A stretch of DNA of 42,948 nucleotides from Bacteroidota bacterium (GTDB lineage Bacteria; Bacteroidota; Bacteroidia; Sphingobacteriales; Sphingobacteriaceae): assembly GCA_018828585.1 (NCBI GenBank), contig JAHJVW010000095.1, forward strand, positions 1 to 42,948, written 5' to 3'. Each line of letters begins with the position of its first letter. Positions within the stretch are counted from its first letter, which is position 1. Under the pieces are notes generated by a model. The model ran no database searches and was not told the DNA's origin. It saw only the letters and a list, made by a program, of their open reading frames with translations. The position numbers and the translations under genes were made by a program. Shown here piece by piece: positions 33,925-42,907 of the stretch.

Positions 33925-34548
33925 ATGAAAAATTTTATACCAGAAGACGGCACCTTACTTCCTTTAATGGAAGAATTTTATACCATACAGGGCGAAGGCT
34001 TTAACTCAGGAAAAGCCGCTTACTTCATCAGACTTGGAGGTTGTGATGTAGGTTGTCATTGGTGTGATGTTAAAGAAAGTTGGAACGCGGAATTGCATCC
34101 ACTTACTAAATCAGATGAAATTGTTGCAAACGCATCAAAATTCCCAAGTAAAGCCGTAGTTGTAACAGGTGGTGAGCCTTTAATTTATAATCTAGATTAT
34201 CTTACGAATGAACTAAAAAGAGCAGGAATTGCTACCTTTATAGAAACTTCTGGAGCTTATCCACTCTCAGGTAATTGGGATTGGATTTGTCTTTCTCCTA
34301 AAAAGTTCAAGGCTCCACGACCAGATATTACTCCTTTTGCTCATGAATTAAAGGTAATTGTTTTTAATAAAAGTGATTTTAAATGGGCCGAAGAATATGC
34401 CGAAATGGTTTCTCCAACTTGTAAACTTTACTTGCAACCAGAATGGTCAAAATCTAAAGAAATGACACCATTGATTATTGATTATGTAATGAATAATCCT
34501 AGATGGGAGATATCTTTACAGACTCATAAATTCTTAAATATCCCATAA
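33925..34548 (+). CDS. queE: 7-carboxy-7-deazaguanine synthase
   Basis: Radical SAM enzyme that makes the deazaguanine core of queuosine (tRNA wobble modification). From ATG 33925 it has 207 residues. The radical SAM cluster CDVGCHWC (C40, C44, C47) has the CxxxCxxC spacing; GEGFNSGKAAYFIRLGGC precedes it and VVTGGEPL follows, with the C-terminal LYLQPEW. The upstream ATG at 33892 would place codons on top of the promoter box and adds residues without family similarity. No other queuosine gene is adjacent. It is divergent from the Rieske gene. Confidence 0.95.
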   Translation: MKNFIPEDGTLLPLMEEFYTIQGEGFNSGKAAYFIRLGGCDVGCHWCDVKESWNAELHPLTKSDEIVANASKFPSKAVVVTGGEPLIYNLDYLTNELKRAGIATFIETSGAYPLSGNWDWICLSPKKFKAPRPDITPFAHELKVIVFNKSDFKWAEEYAEMVSPTCKLYLQPEWSKSKEMTPLIIDYVMNNPRWEISLQTHKFLNIP

Positions 34549-34581
34549 AATTAATAGCTTTAGTTTTACTAATCTAAATTA

Positions 34582-36486
34582 ATGAGGTCTATCTTCTGTC
34601 TTTTATTCTTGTTAGTAGTCTTTCAAATTGGTTTTGCGCAATCAAAATACTCCTCAAATAACAGGTCAGCTATTAAAAGTTATGAGAGAGCAAGCTATCT
34701 TTTGGATTTGAATAACTTTAAAGAAGCGATAACCGAGTTAAATATAGCAATTGAGCAAGATGACCAATTTATTGAGGCCTACATGCTCCTTGCAGATGTC
34801 TACAGGGTTACATTTGATTATCCAAAGGCAAAAGAAACCTATAAAAACGCCTATACGCTAAACCCTACTTTTGCTCCTGAAAGATATTATTACTATGCAG
34901 AGTGTGAATTGAAAACGGGAGATTATCAAAGCTCGTTATTGCATTATCGTCTTTTTAAAGAAAAAGGGAAGCCATCAGCAGAAAAAATTGCATTGGCAGA
35001 TAAATACATTAAAGATTGTCTGTTTTCAATTGAGGCTATAAAACATCCAGTTCCATTTAAACCTGAAAATTTGGGCGCTAATATCAACACAAGTGATCAG
35101 GAATATCTTGCTGTACTAACTAGTGATGAGAGTACTCTTATTTTTACACGACAAATCAACAGAAATGAAGATTTTTATAGAAGCTTCAAAGTGAATGGAG
35201 AATGGTCAAAAGCAGAGTATTTAAGTGCTAATATTAATACCCCTTCTTACAATGAAGGAGCTCAATGTATTTCTCCAGATGGTCAATATTTATTCTTTAC
35301 AGGATGTAATCGCCCAGATGGTTTAGGTAGATGCGATATTTATATCTCGAAAAAAGAGGGGAATGGATGGAGCAAGCCAGTTAACCTAGGATTTCCCATC
35401 AATACAAAAGGATGGGAGTCGCAACCTTCTATTTCATCAGATGGTAAAACACTTTATTTTGTGAGTGATAGAAATGGCGGATTTGGTAGTTATGATATTT
35501 GGAAAAGTACAATTGGTGAGGATGGCAAATGGCAAATGCCTGAAAACCTAGGTCCAAATATTAATACCCCTTTTGATGAGCAATCCCCTTTTATTCACCC
35601 TGATAATAAAACGTTATATTTTTCTTCAAATGGATGGGTGGGTTTAGGAAATAAGGATTTATATATTTCGAGATTAGACTCTACTGGTATTTGGTCTAAA
35701 CCCGAGAATTTAGGTTATCCTATAAATACTTATGGTGAAGAAAGTGGCCTAACGATTAATGCAAACGGTACAAAAGCTTTTTTTTCATCAGATAACTATA
35801 ATGGTTTCGGTGGATTTGATATTTATTCTTTTGACCTCCCAAAAAATATTAGACCTAATGCCGTTAATTATGTCAAAGGAGTTGTTTATGATGAAGACAG
35901 CAAGATTAAATTACAAGCTTTAATTGATATTAGAGATTTAAAAACTGGTAAATCTATCCATTTATCCTATTCTGATGAGATTGATGGTTCTTTCTTAGCC
36001 ACTATTCCTAAGGGGAATGAATATAGCTTAAATGCTTCAAGAGAAGGATATTTGTTTTTTTCTGAGAATTTTTCATTAGATAAATATAAACCTGGAAAAC
36101 CTTTCATTCTAGAAGCCCCCTTACAGAAAATTGCTGTTGGTAAAAAAGTGATTCTTAAGAATATATTCTTTGACAGCAATAAGTTTGATTTGAAACAAGA
36201 ATCAATATCAGAACTTCAAAAAATTATTGATTTTTTAGAAGTAAATCCTAAAATTCATATTGAAATTAGTGGATATACTGACGATATTGGTAACGATCAA
36301 TCAAATTTAATTTTATCTCAAAATAGAGCAAAAGCAGTATATCAATATTTAACCAGTCATGATATTGACAAAACCAGGTTGAATTACAGAGGTTATGGTG
36401 AAACTAAACCAGTGTCAGATAATAAAACTGTTGAAGGAAGAGCAAATAATAGAAGAACTGAGTTCTTGATCACTAAAGTTGATTAA
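34582..36486 (+). CDS. TPR / PD40 repeat / OmpA-domain envelope protein
   Basis: A 634-residue exported protein. Residues 1-19 form a signal peptide ending GFAQ. About 25-150 are TPR-like helical repeats (YERASYLLDLNNFKEAITEL and two more). About 165-415 hold several PD40 beta-propeller blades, each with an SPDG/SSDGKTLYFVSDR-like core, linked by repeats of NLG-x-x-INT. About 425-510 look like a carboxypeptidase-regulatory-like beta domain. About 525-634 form an OmpA peptidoglycan-binding domain (ISGYTDDIGNDQSN, LSQNRAKAVYQYL, NNRRTEFLI). The architecture is very common in Bacteroidota envelope proteins, including ones near type IX secretion genes, but no such gene is adjacent here. It converges with kdsA with 2 bases between. 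Confidence 0.93.
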   Translation: MRSIFCLLFLLVVFQIGFAQSKYSSNNRSAIKSYERASYLLDLNNFKEAITELNIAIEQDDQFIEAYMLLADVYRVTFDYPKAKETYKNAYTLNPTFAPERYYYYAECELKTGDYQSSLLHYRLFKEKGKPSAEKIALADKYIKDCLFSIEAIKHPVPFKPENLGANINTSDQEYLAVLTSDESTLIFTRQINRNEDFYRSFKVNGEWSKAEYLSANINTPSYNEGAQCISPDGQYLFFTGCNRPDGLGRCDIYISKKEGNGWSKPVNLGFPINTKGWESQPSISSDGKTLYFVSDRNGGFGSYDIWKSTIGEDGKWQMPENLGPNINTPFDEQSPFIHPDNKTLYFSSNGWVGLGNKDLYISRLDSTGIWSKPENLGYPINTYGEESGLTINANGTKAFFSSDNYNGFGGFDIYSFDLPKNIRPNAVNYVKGVVYDEDSKIKLQALIDIRDLKTGKSIHLSYSDEIDGSFLATIPKGNEYSLNASREGYLFFSENFSLDKYKPGKPFILEAPLQKIAVGKKVILKNIFFDSNKFDLKQESISELQKIIDFLEVNPKIHIEISGYTDDIGNDQSNLILSQNRAKAVYQYLTSHDIDKTRLNYRGYGETKPVSDNKTVEGRANNRRTEFLITKVD

Positions 36487-36488
36487 AC

Positions 36489-37298
36489 TTAGATAATTGC
36501 TTGCCTCACTCTAATCAACTTTTCCATTAAGCCTTCTAATAAATCTATTTGAAGCATATTTGCACCATCAGATTTTGCATTTGCTGGATCAGGATGAGTT
36601 TCAATAAATAATCCATCGGCACCTACGGCAATTGCCGCTTTAGCTATGGTTTCGATTAAAGCAGGCTTTCCTCCCGTTACTCCTGTAGTTTGATTTGGCT
36701 GTTGTAAAGCGTGTGTAACATCCATAATTACAGGGACATTAAAAGCTCTCATTTCTGGAATTCCTCTGAAATCAACTATTAAATCCTGATAACCAAAAGT
36801 ATTTCCTCTATCCGTTAATAAAACATTTTGATTGCCGCTTTCGATAATTTTATCAACTGCGAATTTCATCGAACCAGCAGATAGAAATTGGCCTTTTTTC
36901 ACATTTACTATTTTTCCTGTAATTGCAGCAGCGATCAATAAATCTGTTTGGCGACAAAGAAATGCTGGAATTTGTAAAACATCAACATAAACAGCTGCCA
37001 TTGCTGCTTCGGAACTTTCGTGAATATCAGTCACAGTTGGAATATCGAATTCCTTTCCAATTTTCTCTAAAATCTTTAATGCTTTTTCGTCACCTATCCC
37101 TTGAAATGAATCTAATCTGGAACGATTTGCCTTACGGTAGGATCCTTTAAAAATATATGGAATAGAAAGTTTATCGGTTATTTTTACAATTTTTTCTGCA
37201 ATTCGCATAGCCATTTCTTCGCTTTCAATAGCACAAGGTCCAGCCATCAAGAAGAAATTATTGGAATCGGTATTTTTAAGTTTTGGAATGTTTAGCAT
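36489..37298 (-). CDS. kdsA: 3-deoxy-8-phosphooctulonate synthase (Kdo-8-P synthase)
   Basis: Condenses phosphoenolpyruvate with arabinose 5-phosphate to give Kdo-8-phosphate for the lipopolysaccharide inner core. The 269 residues show AGPCAIESEE (19-28), FKGSYRKANRSR, DRGNTFGYQDLIVDFRGIP, MDVTHALQQPNQ and FIETHPDPANAKSDGANML. The cysteine C22 in GPCAIES, together with histidine, glutamate and aspartate in the later motifs, marks the metal-dependent class (as in Aquifex); enterobacterial KdsA has asparagine there. The next enzyme-supplying gene, kdsD, lies just beyond recQ. Confidence 0.96.
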   Translation of the reverse strand: MLNIPKLKNTDSNNFFLMAGPCAIESEEMAMRIAEKIVKITDKLSIPYIFKGSYRKANRSRLDSFQGIGDEKALKILEKIGKEFDIPTVTDIHESSEAAMAAVYVDVLQIPAFLCRQTDLLIAAAITGKIVNVKKGQFLSAGSMKFAVDKIIESGNQNVLLTDRGNTFGYQDLIVDFRGIPEMRAFNVPVIMDVTHALQQPNQTTGVTGGKPALIETIAKAAIAVGADGLFIETHPDPANAKSDGANMLQIDLLEGLMEKLIRVRQAII

Positions 37299-37405
37299 TT
37301 AATTTTTTGTTTTTGCGTTAACGATGGCAGCGGATACCTGCTTGTGACTAATGCCTTGAGCAGTATGAGCGAACAACGTGTTAAAACGCCCTGAATATTT
37401 ATCTT

Positions 37406-39595
37406 CTAGTTTCCAAGCTCAGACATGAACTTGATCCTCATGAGTTGAATTTCTTCCCGATTATAATCATCTGTACCTAACTCCAATAAAGCTTTATCTA
37501 TAGAATCTACGTCAGCCGTTTTGAAATAATCAAATACCTCATCCTGCCGATCTTCATCTATTACTTCATCAATGAAATAATCAAGATTTAATTTAGTTCC
37601 AGACCCAACAATTGATTCTACTTCTTTTAAAATGTCTTCATAAGAAATGCCTTTCGAAGCTGCAATGTCTTCCAAAGATATATGTCTATCTATATTTTGA
37701 ATGATAGAGACTTTTAATGCTGATTTATTAGCAGTTGTTTTTACAACAAAATCTATCGGACGATCGATATCGTTATCCTCCACATATTTTTTGATTAACT
37801 CAATAAATACCGCACCGAATTTCAGTGCTTTTCCATGACCAACGCCCGAAATGTTCTTTAACTCATCCATAGAAATTGGATAATGCGTACACATTTCTTC
37901 TAAGGAAGGATCCTGAAAAATCACAAATGGCGGAAGGCTTTTTTGCTTTGCAATTTTCTTACGTAAATCTTTCAGCATTTGTAAAAGCTGTGTATCAACA
38001 GCTCCTGTCCCTTGTTGAGCACCTTCTTCGTCATCTACACTTATCGTATCCATTTCTCTATTCATGATGAAACGAAGTGCATAAGGATTTTCAATAAACT
38101 TTTCGCCTGATTTTGACAATCGAAGTAAACCAAAATTATCTACATCTTTTATAATAAAATTATCTAACAAAGCTTGACGCAAAACGGATTTCCAAAGAAA
38201 TATTCCATCATCTTTTCCAGAGGCGAAATACTTAGTTTTTTGATGTTTGTAGGATTGAATTTGTGCAGTTTCTAATCCTAATAATACATTAATGATATAA
38301 TGATCATCAAATTTATCACCAAGATCTTTTATCAAACTCAATACCTTTAATAGCGGTTCCTCAGCATCAAAATATTGTTTTTGTGCTCGGCAATTATCAC
38401 ACATATTATTACAGCCAACTTCATTAAAGTTTTCGCCAAAATAATGTAAAATTTGTTTCCTTCTACAGACTGCTGATTCGGAGTAATCAATAACTTCTTT
38501 TAAAATCTGCGTACCAATCTCACGTTCAGAAACTGGCTTATCTTTCATAAATTTCGCCAGCTTGTCAATATCTTTTTCTGAATAAAACGCAACACAGATA
38601 CCTTCTCCACCATCACGCCCTGCCCTACCAGTTTCTTGGTAATAACCTTCCATACTTTTAGGAATATCATGATGGATTACGTAACGAACATCGGGTTTAT
38701 CAATCCCCATCCCAAAAGCTATGGTTGCTACAATCACATCCACATCTTCCATCAAAAATTTATCTTGGGTGTCGGCTCTTACTTTTGCATCTAAACCAGC
38801 ATGGTAAGGCAAAGATTTTATTCCGTTAATTTCTAAAGCGTTGGAAACTTCCTCTACCTTTTTTCTACTCAAACAATAAACAATACCGGATTTACCCATA
38901 TTATTTTTAACGTACTTGACGATTTCTTTAATTACGTCACGCTTTGGACGTACATCATAAAATAAATTCGGACGGTTAAAAGAAGATTTAAAAAGATTCG
39001 CATTTGTCATTTGCAAGTTCTTCTGGATATCATATTGAACTTTTGGAGTTGCCGTAGCGGTTAAAGCAATAACAGAAATATCTTCCCTGATATTATTAAT
39101 AACTTGTCTAATTTTGCGGTATTCTGGTCTAAAATCATGACCCCATTCTGAGATACAATGCGCTTCATCAACAGCCACAAAAGAAACTCCTATCAATTTT
39201 AAAAAGTCGATATTTTCTTGTTTGGTTAATGATTCTGGCGCTACATATAATAGTTTGGTCTCTCCTGCTATCACATCTTCTTTTACTTTAGCAATTTCTG
39301 CTTTATTCAAAGAAGAATTTAAGAAATGAGCAATACTATCTCTACCGCCAAAAGCTCTTAATTGATCTACTTGATTTTTCATTAAAGCAATTAGTGGAGA
39401 AATCACTAATGCGGTACCCTCACTCATGAGAGCTGGCAATTGGTAACAAATAGATTTACCTCCACCCGTAGGCATGATCACGAACGTATCATTTTTCTCT
39501 AAGATGCTGTTAATGATGGCTTCTTGGTCGCCTTTGAAGTTATCAAAGCCAAAGAAAGTTTGTAAATTATCTATTAAAGATTTTTTAATCTGCAT
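37406..39595 (-). CDS. recQ: ATP-dependent DNA helicase RecQ
   Basis: 3'-to-5' helicase for recombination and fork repair. The 729 residues contain the superfamily 2 motor: MPTGGGKSICYQLPAL (41-56), DEAH at 143-146 followed by CISEWGHDFRPEY (the RecQ aromatic-rich loop), and VIATIAFGMGIDKPDVR. The RQC zinc site has four cysteines in the region of CRRKQILHYF and GCNNMCDNC (about 375-402), followed by the winged-helix part. An HRDC domain starts near 530 (LLQMLKDLRKKIAKQKSLPP). About 110 more C-terminal residues extend past HRDC, making it longer than E. coli RecQ (609), as is usual in Bacteroidota. It is divergent from kdsD. Confidence 0.97.
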   Translation of the reverse strand: MQIKKSLIDNLQTFFGFDNFKGDQEAIINSILEKNDTFVIMPTGGGKSICYQLPALMSEGTALVISPLIALMKNQVDQLRAFGGRDSIAHFLNSSLNKAEIAKVKEDVIAGETKLLYVAPESLTKQENIDFLKLIGVSFVAVDEAHCISEWGHDFRPEYRKIRQVINNIREDISVIALTATATPKVQYDIQKNLQMTNANLFKSSFNRPNLFYDVRPKRDVIKEIVKYVKNNMGKSGIVYCLSRKKVEEVSNALEINGIKSLPYHAGLDAKVRADTQDKFLMEDVDVIVATIAFGMGIDKPDVRYVIHHDIPKSMEGYYQETGRAGRDGGEGICVAFYSEKDIDKLAKFMKDKPVSEREIGTQILKEVIDYSESAVCRRKQILHYFGENFNEVGCNNMCDNCRAQKQYFDAEEPLLKVLSLIKDLGDKFDDHYIINVLLGLETAQIQSYKHQKTKYFASGKDDGIFLWKSVLRQALLDNFIIKDVDNFGLLRLSKSGEKFIENPYALRFIMNREMDTISVDDEEGAQQGTGAVDTQLLQMLKDLRKKIAKQKSLPPFVIFQDPSLEEMCTHYPISMDELKNISGVGHGKALKFGAVFIELIKKYVEDNDIDRPIDFVVKTTANKSALKVSIIQNIDRHISLEDIAASKGISYEDILKEVESIVGSGTKLNLDYFIDEVIDEDRQDEVFDYFKTADVDSIDKALLELGTDDYNREEIQLMRIKFMSELGN

Positions 39596-39645
39596 TTTTA
39601 TTATCGAAAGATCAGCCCATGCTGATTTTAAACATCAAAATAACA

Positions 39646-39653
39646 TATTTTTG
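39646..39653 (+). promoter_or_regulatory. -7 promoter box of kdsD
   Basis: TATTTTTG fits TAnnTTTG exactly, 36 bases before the TTG start codon at 39690. Confidence 0.5.
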
Positions 39654-39689
39654 TGAAATAATAGTATTTTAATTATAAACTTTTACAAT

Positions 39690-40655
39690 TTGAAATCATC
39701 TCAAGAAATTTTGGAATTTGCTCAGCAAACTATTCAGATAGAAACTGATGCAATAAACCAACTTTCAAAACAATTAAATAAAGACTTTAGTGATCTTGTA
39801 CAAAAAATTTTAACCTTAAAAGGGCGAGTTATCGTTACTGGGGTGGGTAAAAGTGCTATCATAGCTCAGAAGTTAGTCGCTACCTTTAATTCAACGGGTA
39901 CACCATCAATTTTTATGCATGCAGCGGATGCTGTTCATGGCGATTTAGGGATCATCCAAAAAGATGATTTGATTATTTGCCTGTCAAAAAGCGGAAATAC
40001 TGCCGAAATTAAAGTTCTTATTCCTCTTTTAAAACAAGGGGGAAATTTATTAGCCTGTATTGTGGGAGATATTAATTCTTATCTAGCTCAACAATCTGAT
40101 TTTATTATCAATTCAACCATTGAGGTAGAGGCTTGTCCTAATAATCTTGCACCTACAACTAGTACAACAGCTCAATTAGTGATGGGTGATGCTCTGGCAG
40201 TTGCTTTAGTAGAATGCAGAGCATTTTCTAAAGAAGACTTCGCCAAATTTCATCCAGGAGGAGCTTTAGGAAAACGACTATATTTAAAAGTTGTAGATTT
40301 ATGTATTTTAAACGAGAAGCCTCAGATTAATAAAGATGCTAACATCAGAGATGCTATTTTAGAAATCACCAAAAAGCGATTGGGTGTAGTTGCCATTACA
40401 GATGAGAATCAATTAAAAGGTGTAATTACAGATGGTGATCTAAGGAGAATGATGGAGAAATATTCATCTTTTGAAAATCTAAAGGCAATAGACATTATGA
40501 ATCATACGCCTAAAACAATCGATTATAATGAAATGGCTGTAAATGCTTTGGGTTTAATGAAACAATTTAATATCACACAATTAATTGTGCTTAAAGACAA
40601 CTTATATTTTGGAGTTGTACATTTGCATGATTTATTGGACGAAGGAATCATCTAA
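39690..40655 (+). CDS. kdsD: Arabinose 5-phosphate isomerase (KpsF/GutQ type)
   Basis: Converts ribulose 5-phosphate to arabinose 5-phosphate, the substrate of KdsA. The 321 residues have an N-terminal SIS domain with RVIVTGVGKSAIIAQKL (about 47-63), HAADAVHGDLG and the LSKSGNTAE phosphate loop. PTTSTTAQLVMGDALAVAL is typical of KpsF. Two CBS repeats follow (about 200-321). The start is TTG at 39690: homologues begin with a matching KSxQEI sequence, no ATG lies nearby in frame, and the promoter box limits any longer form. manC follows after 10 bases, so the two are probably one operon. Confidence 0.95.
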   Translation: MKSSQEILEFAQQTIQIETDAINQLSKQLNKDFSDLVQKILTLKGRVIVTGVGKSAIIAQKLVATFNSTGTPSIFMHAADAVHGDLGIIQKDDLIICLSKSGNTAEIKVLIPLLKQGGNLLACIVGDINSYLAQQSDFIINSTIEVEACPNNLAPTTSTTAQLVMGDALAVALVECRAFSKEDFAKFHPGGALGKRLYLKVVDLCILNEKPQINKDANIRDAILEITKKRLGVVAITDENQLKGVITDGDLRRMMEKYSSFENLKAIDIMNHTPKTIDYNEMAVNALGLMKQFNITQLIVLKDNLYFGVVHLHDLLDEGII

Positions 40656-40665
40656 AATTTATAAT

Positions 40666-41751
40666 ATGAATCAAAACAACTATGTCTTAATAATGGCTGG
40701 TGGTGTAGGAAGCAGATTTTGGCCTGTAAGTAGATCAAGTTATCCTAAACAATTTTTAGACGTATTAGGAACTGGAAAAAGTTTAATTCAAAATACTTTT
40801 GAAAGATTTAAGAAAATAGTACCTGTTGAAAATATATTTATTTTAACCAATGAGAATTATTTCGATTTGGTTAAAGATCAACTACCCGAGCTTACCGACA
40901 ATCAAATAATTGGTGAACCTATCATGAGAAATACAGCACCTTGTATAGCTTATGGTTGTTATAAAATAAAAAAAATCAATCCAAAAGCAAAGGTTGTTGT
41001 TGCACCCTCAGATCATTTAATATTGGATACTGAAAACTTTATCGATATTATTAATCAATCTCTTCAAATTGCCGAAGAGAAAGATTGCTTGATTACTTTA
41101 GGAATCAAACCATCAAGACCTGACACCGGATATGGTTACATCCAGTACGAAAACACTACCATTGCCAAGAATTTATTTAAAGTAAAAACATTTACTGAAA
41201 AACCATCATTAGAAATTGCTCAATCTTTTTTAGCTAGTGGTGATTTCCTATGGAATTCTGGAATTTTTATTTGGTCTGTAGAGGCAATAATTAAAGCTCT
41301 TGATAAATATTTACCAGATATGAGCGAAATTTTTAGAGAAGGACAAATGGCTTATAATTCAGACGCTGAAAAAGATTTTATTCAGATAGCCTTTCAACGT
41401 TGTACAAATATTTCCATCGATTATGGAATTATGGAAAAAGCAGAAAATGTTTATGTGATGCCTGCTGATTTTGGCTGGTCTGATTTAGGTACATGGGCAT
41501 CAGTTTACGACCTTGCCGATAAAGATTATGTAGGTAATGCCGTTATCAATCCAGAAAAAGTGGTCATGTACAATTCATCCAATTGTATGGTGAATGTGCC
41601 AAAAGATAAGTTAGTTATCCTAAATGGTTTACACGATTTTATTGTCGTTGAGGCCAATAATACTTTAATGATTTGCCCTAAAAGTGAAGAACAACATGTT
41701 AAACAAGTTGTAGCAGATGTTAAGCACAAATTCGGCACTGAATATATTTAA
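40666..41751 (+). CDS. manC: Mannose-1-phosphate guanylyltransferase
   Basis: Makes GDP-mannose from GTP and mannose 1-phosphate for surface polysaccharides and glycoproteins. From ATG 40666 it has 361 residues; a longer frame from 40585 only overlaps kdsD out of frame. The signature MAGGVGSRFWPVSRSSYPKQF (residues 10-30) is at the N-terminus, followed by RNTAPCIAYG, VAPSDHLI, FTEKP, FLWNSGIFIW and ADFGWSDLGTWASVYDL. It lacks the C-terminal isomerase domain of the bifunctional type II enzymes. It is downstream of kdsD in the same direction and converges with rlmB. Confidence 0.93.
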   Translation: MNQNNYVLIMAGGVGSRFWPVSRSSYPKQFLDVLGTGKSLIQNTFERFKKIVPVENIFILTNENYFDLVKDQLPELTDNQIIGEPIMRNTAPCIAYGCYKIKKINPKAKVVVAPSDHLILDTENFIDIINQSLQIAEEKDCLITLGIKPSRPDTGYGYIQYENTTIAKNLFKVKTFTEKPSLEIAQSFLASGDFLWNSGIFIWSVEAIIKALDKYLPDMSEIFREGQMAYNSDAEKDFIQIAFQRCTNISIDYGIMEKAENVYVMPADFGWSDLGTWASVYDLADKDYVGNAVINPEKVVMYNSSNCMVNVPKDKLVILNGLHDFIVVEANNTLMICPKSEEQHVKQVVADVKHKFGTEYI

Positions 41752-41827
41752 TCTGAAACGTTTTTAAATTATTTTTCAGCAATTTAACAGGCTTTCCACT
41801 AAATCTTTATCAGCCTAAAACGCTATA

Positions 41828-41859
41828 AAGGATGCCATTGCAATCCTTATTGAATAAGG
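41828..41859. repeat. Overlapping palindromes between manC and rlmB
   Basis: AAGGAT (41828-41833) pairs with ATCCTT (41843-41848), and the perfect palindrome CCTTATTGAATAAGG covers 41845-41859. It lies between convergent stop codons and may serve as a weak bidirectional terminator or be another interspersed repeat. Confidence 0.45.
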
Positions 41860-41866
41860 AAGATAG

Positions 41867-42634
41867 TTAAACACTGATTCTTTGTCTAACTGCTTCATAA
41901 AGTATCACTCCTGCCGAAACAGAAACATTTAAAGAAGCAATTTCTCCTGCCATTGGAATTTTTGTGAGATAATCAGAATTACGAATCAAATCAAAAGTAA
42001 TTCCCTCATCTTCAGCACCCATAATTATTGCGGTTGGTGCAGAATAGTCAGGCTTATAAATTAAATCATCCGTTTTTTCTGTACAGGAAACTATCTGTAA
42101 ACCCGAATCCTTTAAAAATCTCATCACTTGTAAAAGACTATCATGCCTACAAATTGGCACTTTATACAAAGCACCAGCAGAAGTTTTTACTGCATCGGGA
42201 TTTACTTGTGCCGAGCCTTTTTTTGGAACCACTATCGCATGTACACCACAGCATTCAGCGGTTCTTGCAATTGCACCAAAATTACGAACATCAGTGACAC
42301 CATCTAAAATTAAAATAAGTGGTGTTTCTCCTTTTTCAAAAACCATCGGAATTATATCTTCAATTTTTTGATAGGTAATTGGAGAAATAAAAGCAACTAC
42401 TCCTTGATGATTTTTAGCTGTTATTCTATTTAACTTTTCGATAGGTACTTGTTGAGAAGGAATATCAAATTCTCTAAGCAATGTTTTCAATTCAGAAAAT
42501 AGGCCCCCATTTAATCCTCTTTGTAAGAACAAAGACTCTATGTCTTTCCCAGAGCGAATGGCTTCAATTACCGCTCTGATGCCAAATATCATCTGATTTA
42601 CTTCTTTTTCTTGATGCTGAAATTTCCTTTCCAT
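41867..42634 (-). CDS. rlmB: 23S rRNA 2'-O-ribose methyltransferase, TrmH/RlmB family
   Basis: SpoU-family methyltransferase, probably acting on G2251 of 23S rRNA. From the ATG whose first base is 42634 it has 255 residues; a TTG seven codons upstream is less likely. An N-terminal substrate-binding domain starts at MIFGIRAVIEAIRSGK. The trefoil-knot AdoMet domain then shows motif 1 NFGAIARTAECCG, motif 2 IIMGAEDEGI and motif 3 IPMAGEIASLNVSVSAGVIL, which forms the knot. Motif details match RlmB best, but other TrmH-family targets cannot be ruled out. Confidence 0.88.
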   Translation of the reverse strand: MERKFQHQEKEVNQMIFGIRAVIEAIRSGKDIESLFLQRGLNGGLFSELKTLLREFDIPSQQVPIEKLNRITAKNHQGVVAFISPITYQKIEDIIPMVFEKGETPLILILDGVTDVRNFGAIARTAECCGVHAIVVPKKGSAQVNPDAVKTSAGALYKVPICRHDSLLQVMRFLKDSGLQIVSCTEKTDDLIYKPDYSAPTAIIMGAEDEGITFDLIRNSDYLTKIPMAGEIASLNVSVSAGVILYEAVRQRISV

Positions 42635-42895
42635 AATAAGACGCAATTTAGTCAAAAATGCTTTTCTTATTTAAGAAAACGTAATCAATAATCAAGTACC
42701 TAAACTTTATGAACATAAAATCTTTTTATTAACATCTCATTTAAATGCCGTTAAAGCGCAATTTATTTTTTTACACACAAGTTAATAACATCTTATGTGG
42801 AAAATTAGCCAAAAAACCTTTCTAAAATGAATTTGTGTATTTATAACACTATCTAAGCTGTTCAAAACTCTAGTGTATAGAGCTAAAAATTTCTA

Positions 42896-42903
42896 TATTT
42901 TTG
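42896..42903 (+). promoter_or_regulatory. -7 promoter box of the last gene
   Basis: TATTTTTG fits TAnnTTTG exactly and ends 4 bases before ATG 42908, predicting a leaderless transcript as for the aminotransferase at 3991. Confidence 0.5.
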
Positions 42904-42907
42904 TAAT

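Noticed and set aside
40585-40665. 27 extra N-terminal codons of manC
   Set aside because: They overlap the end of kdsD out of frame; family similarity begins only after ATG 40666.
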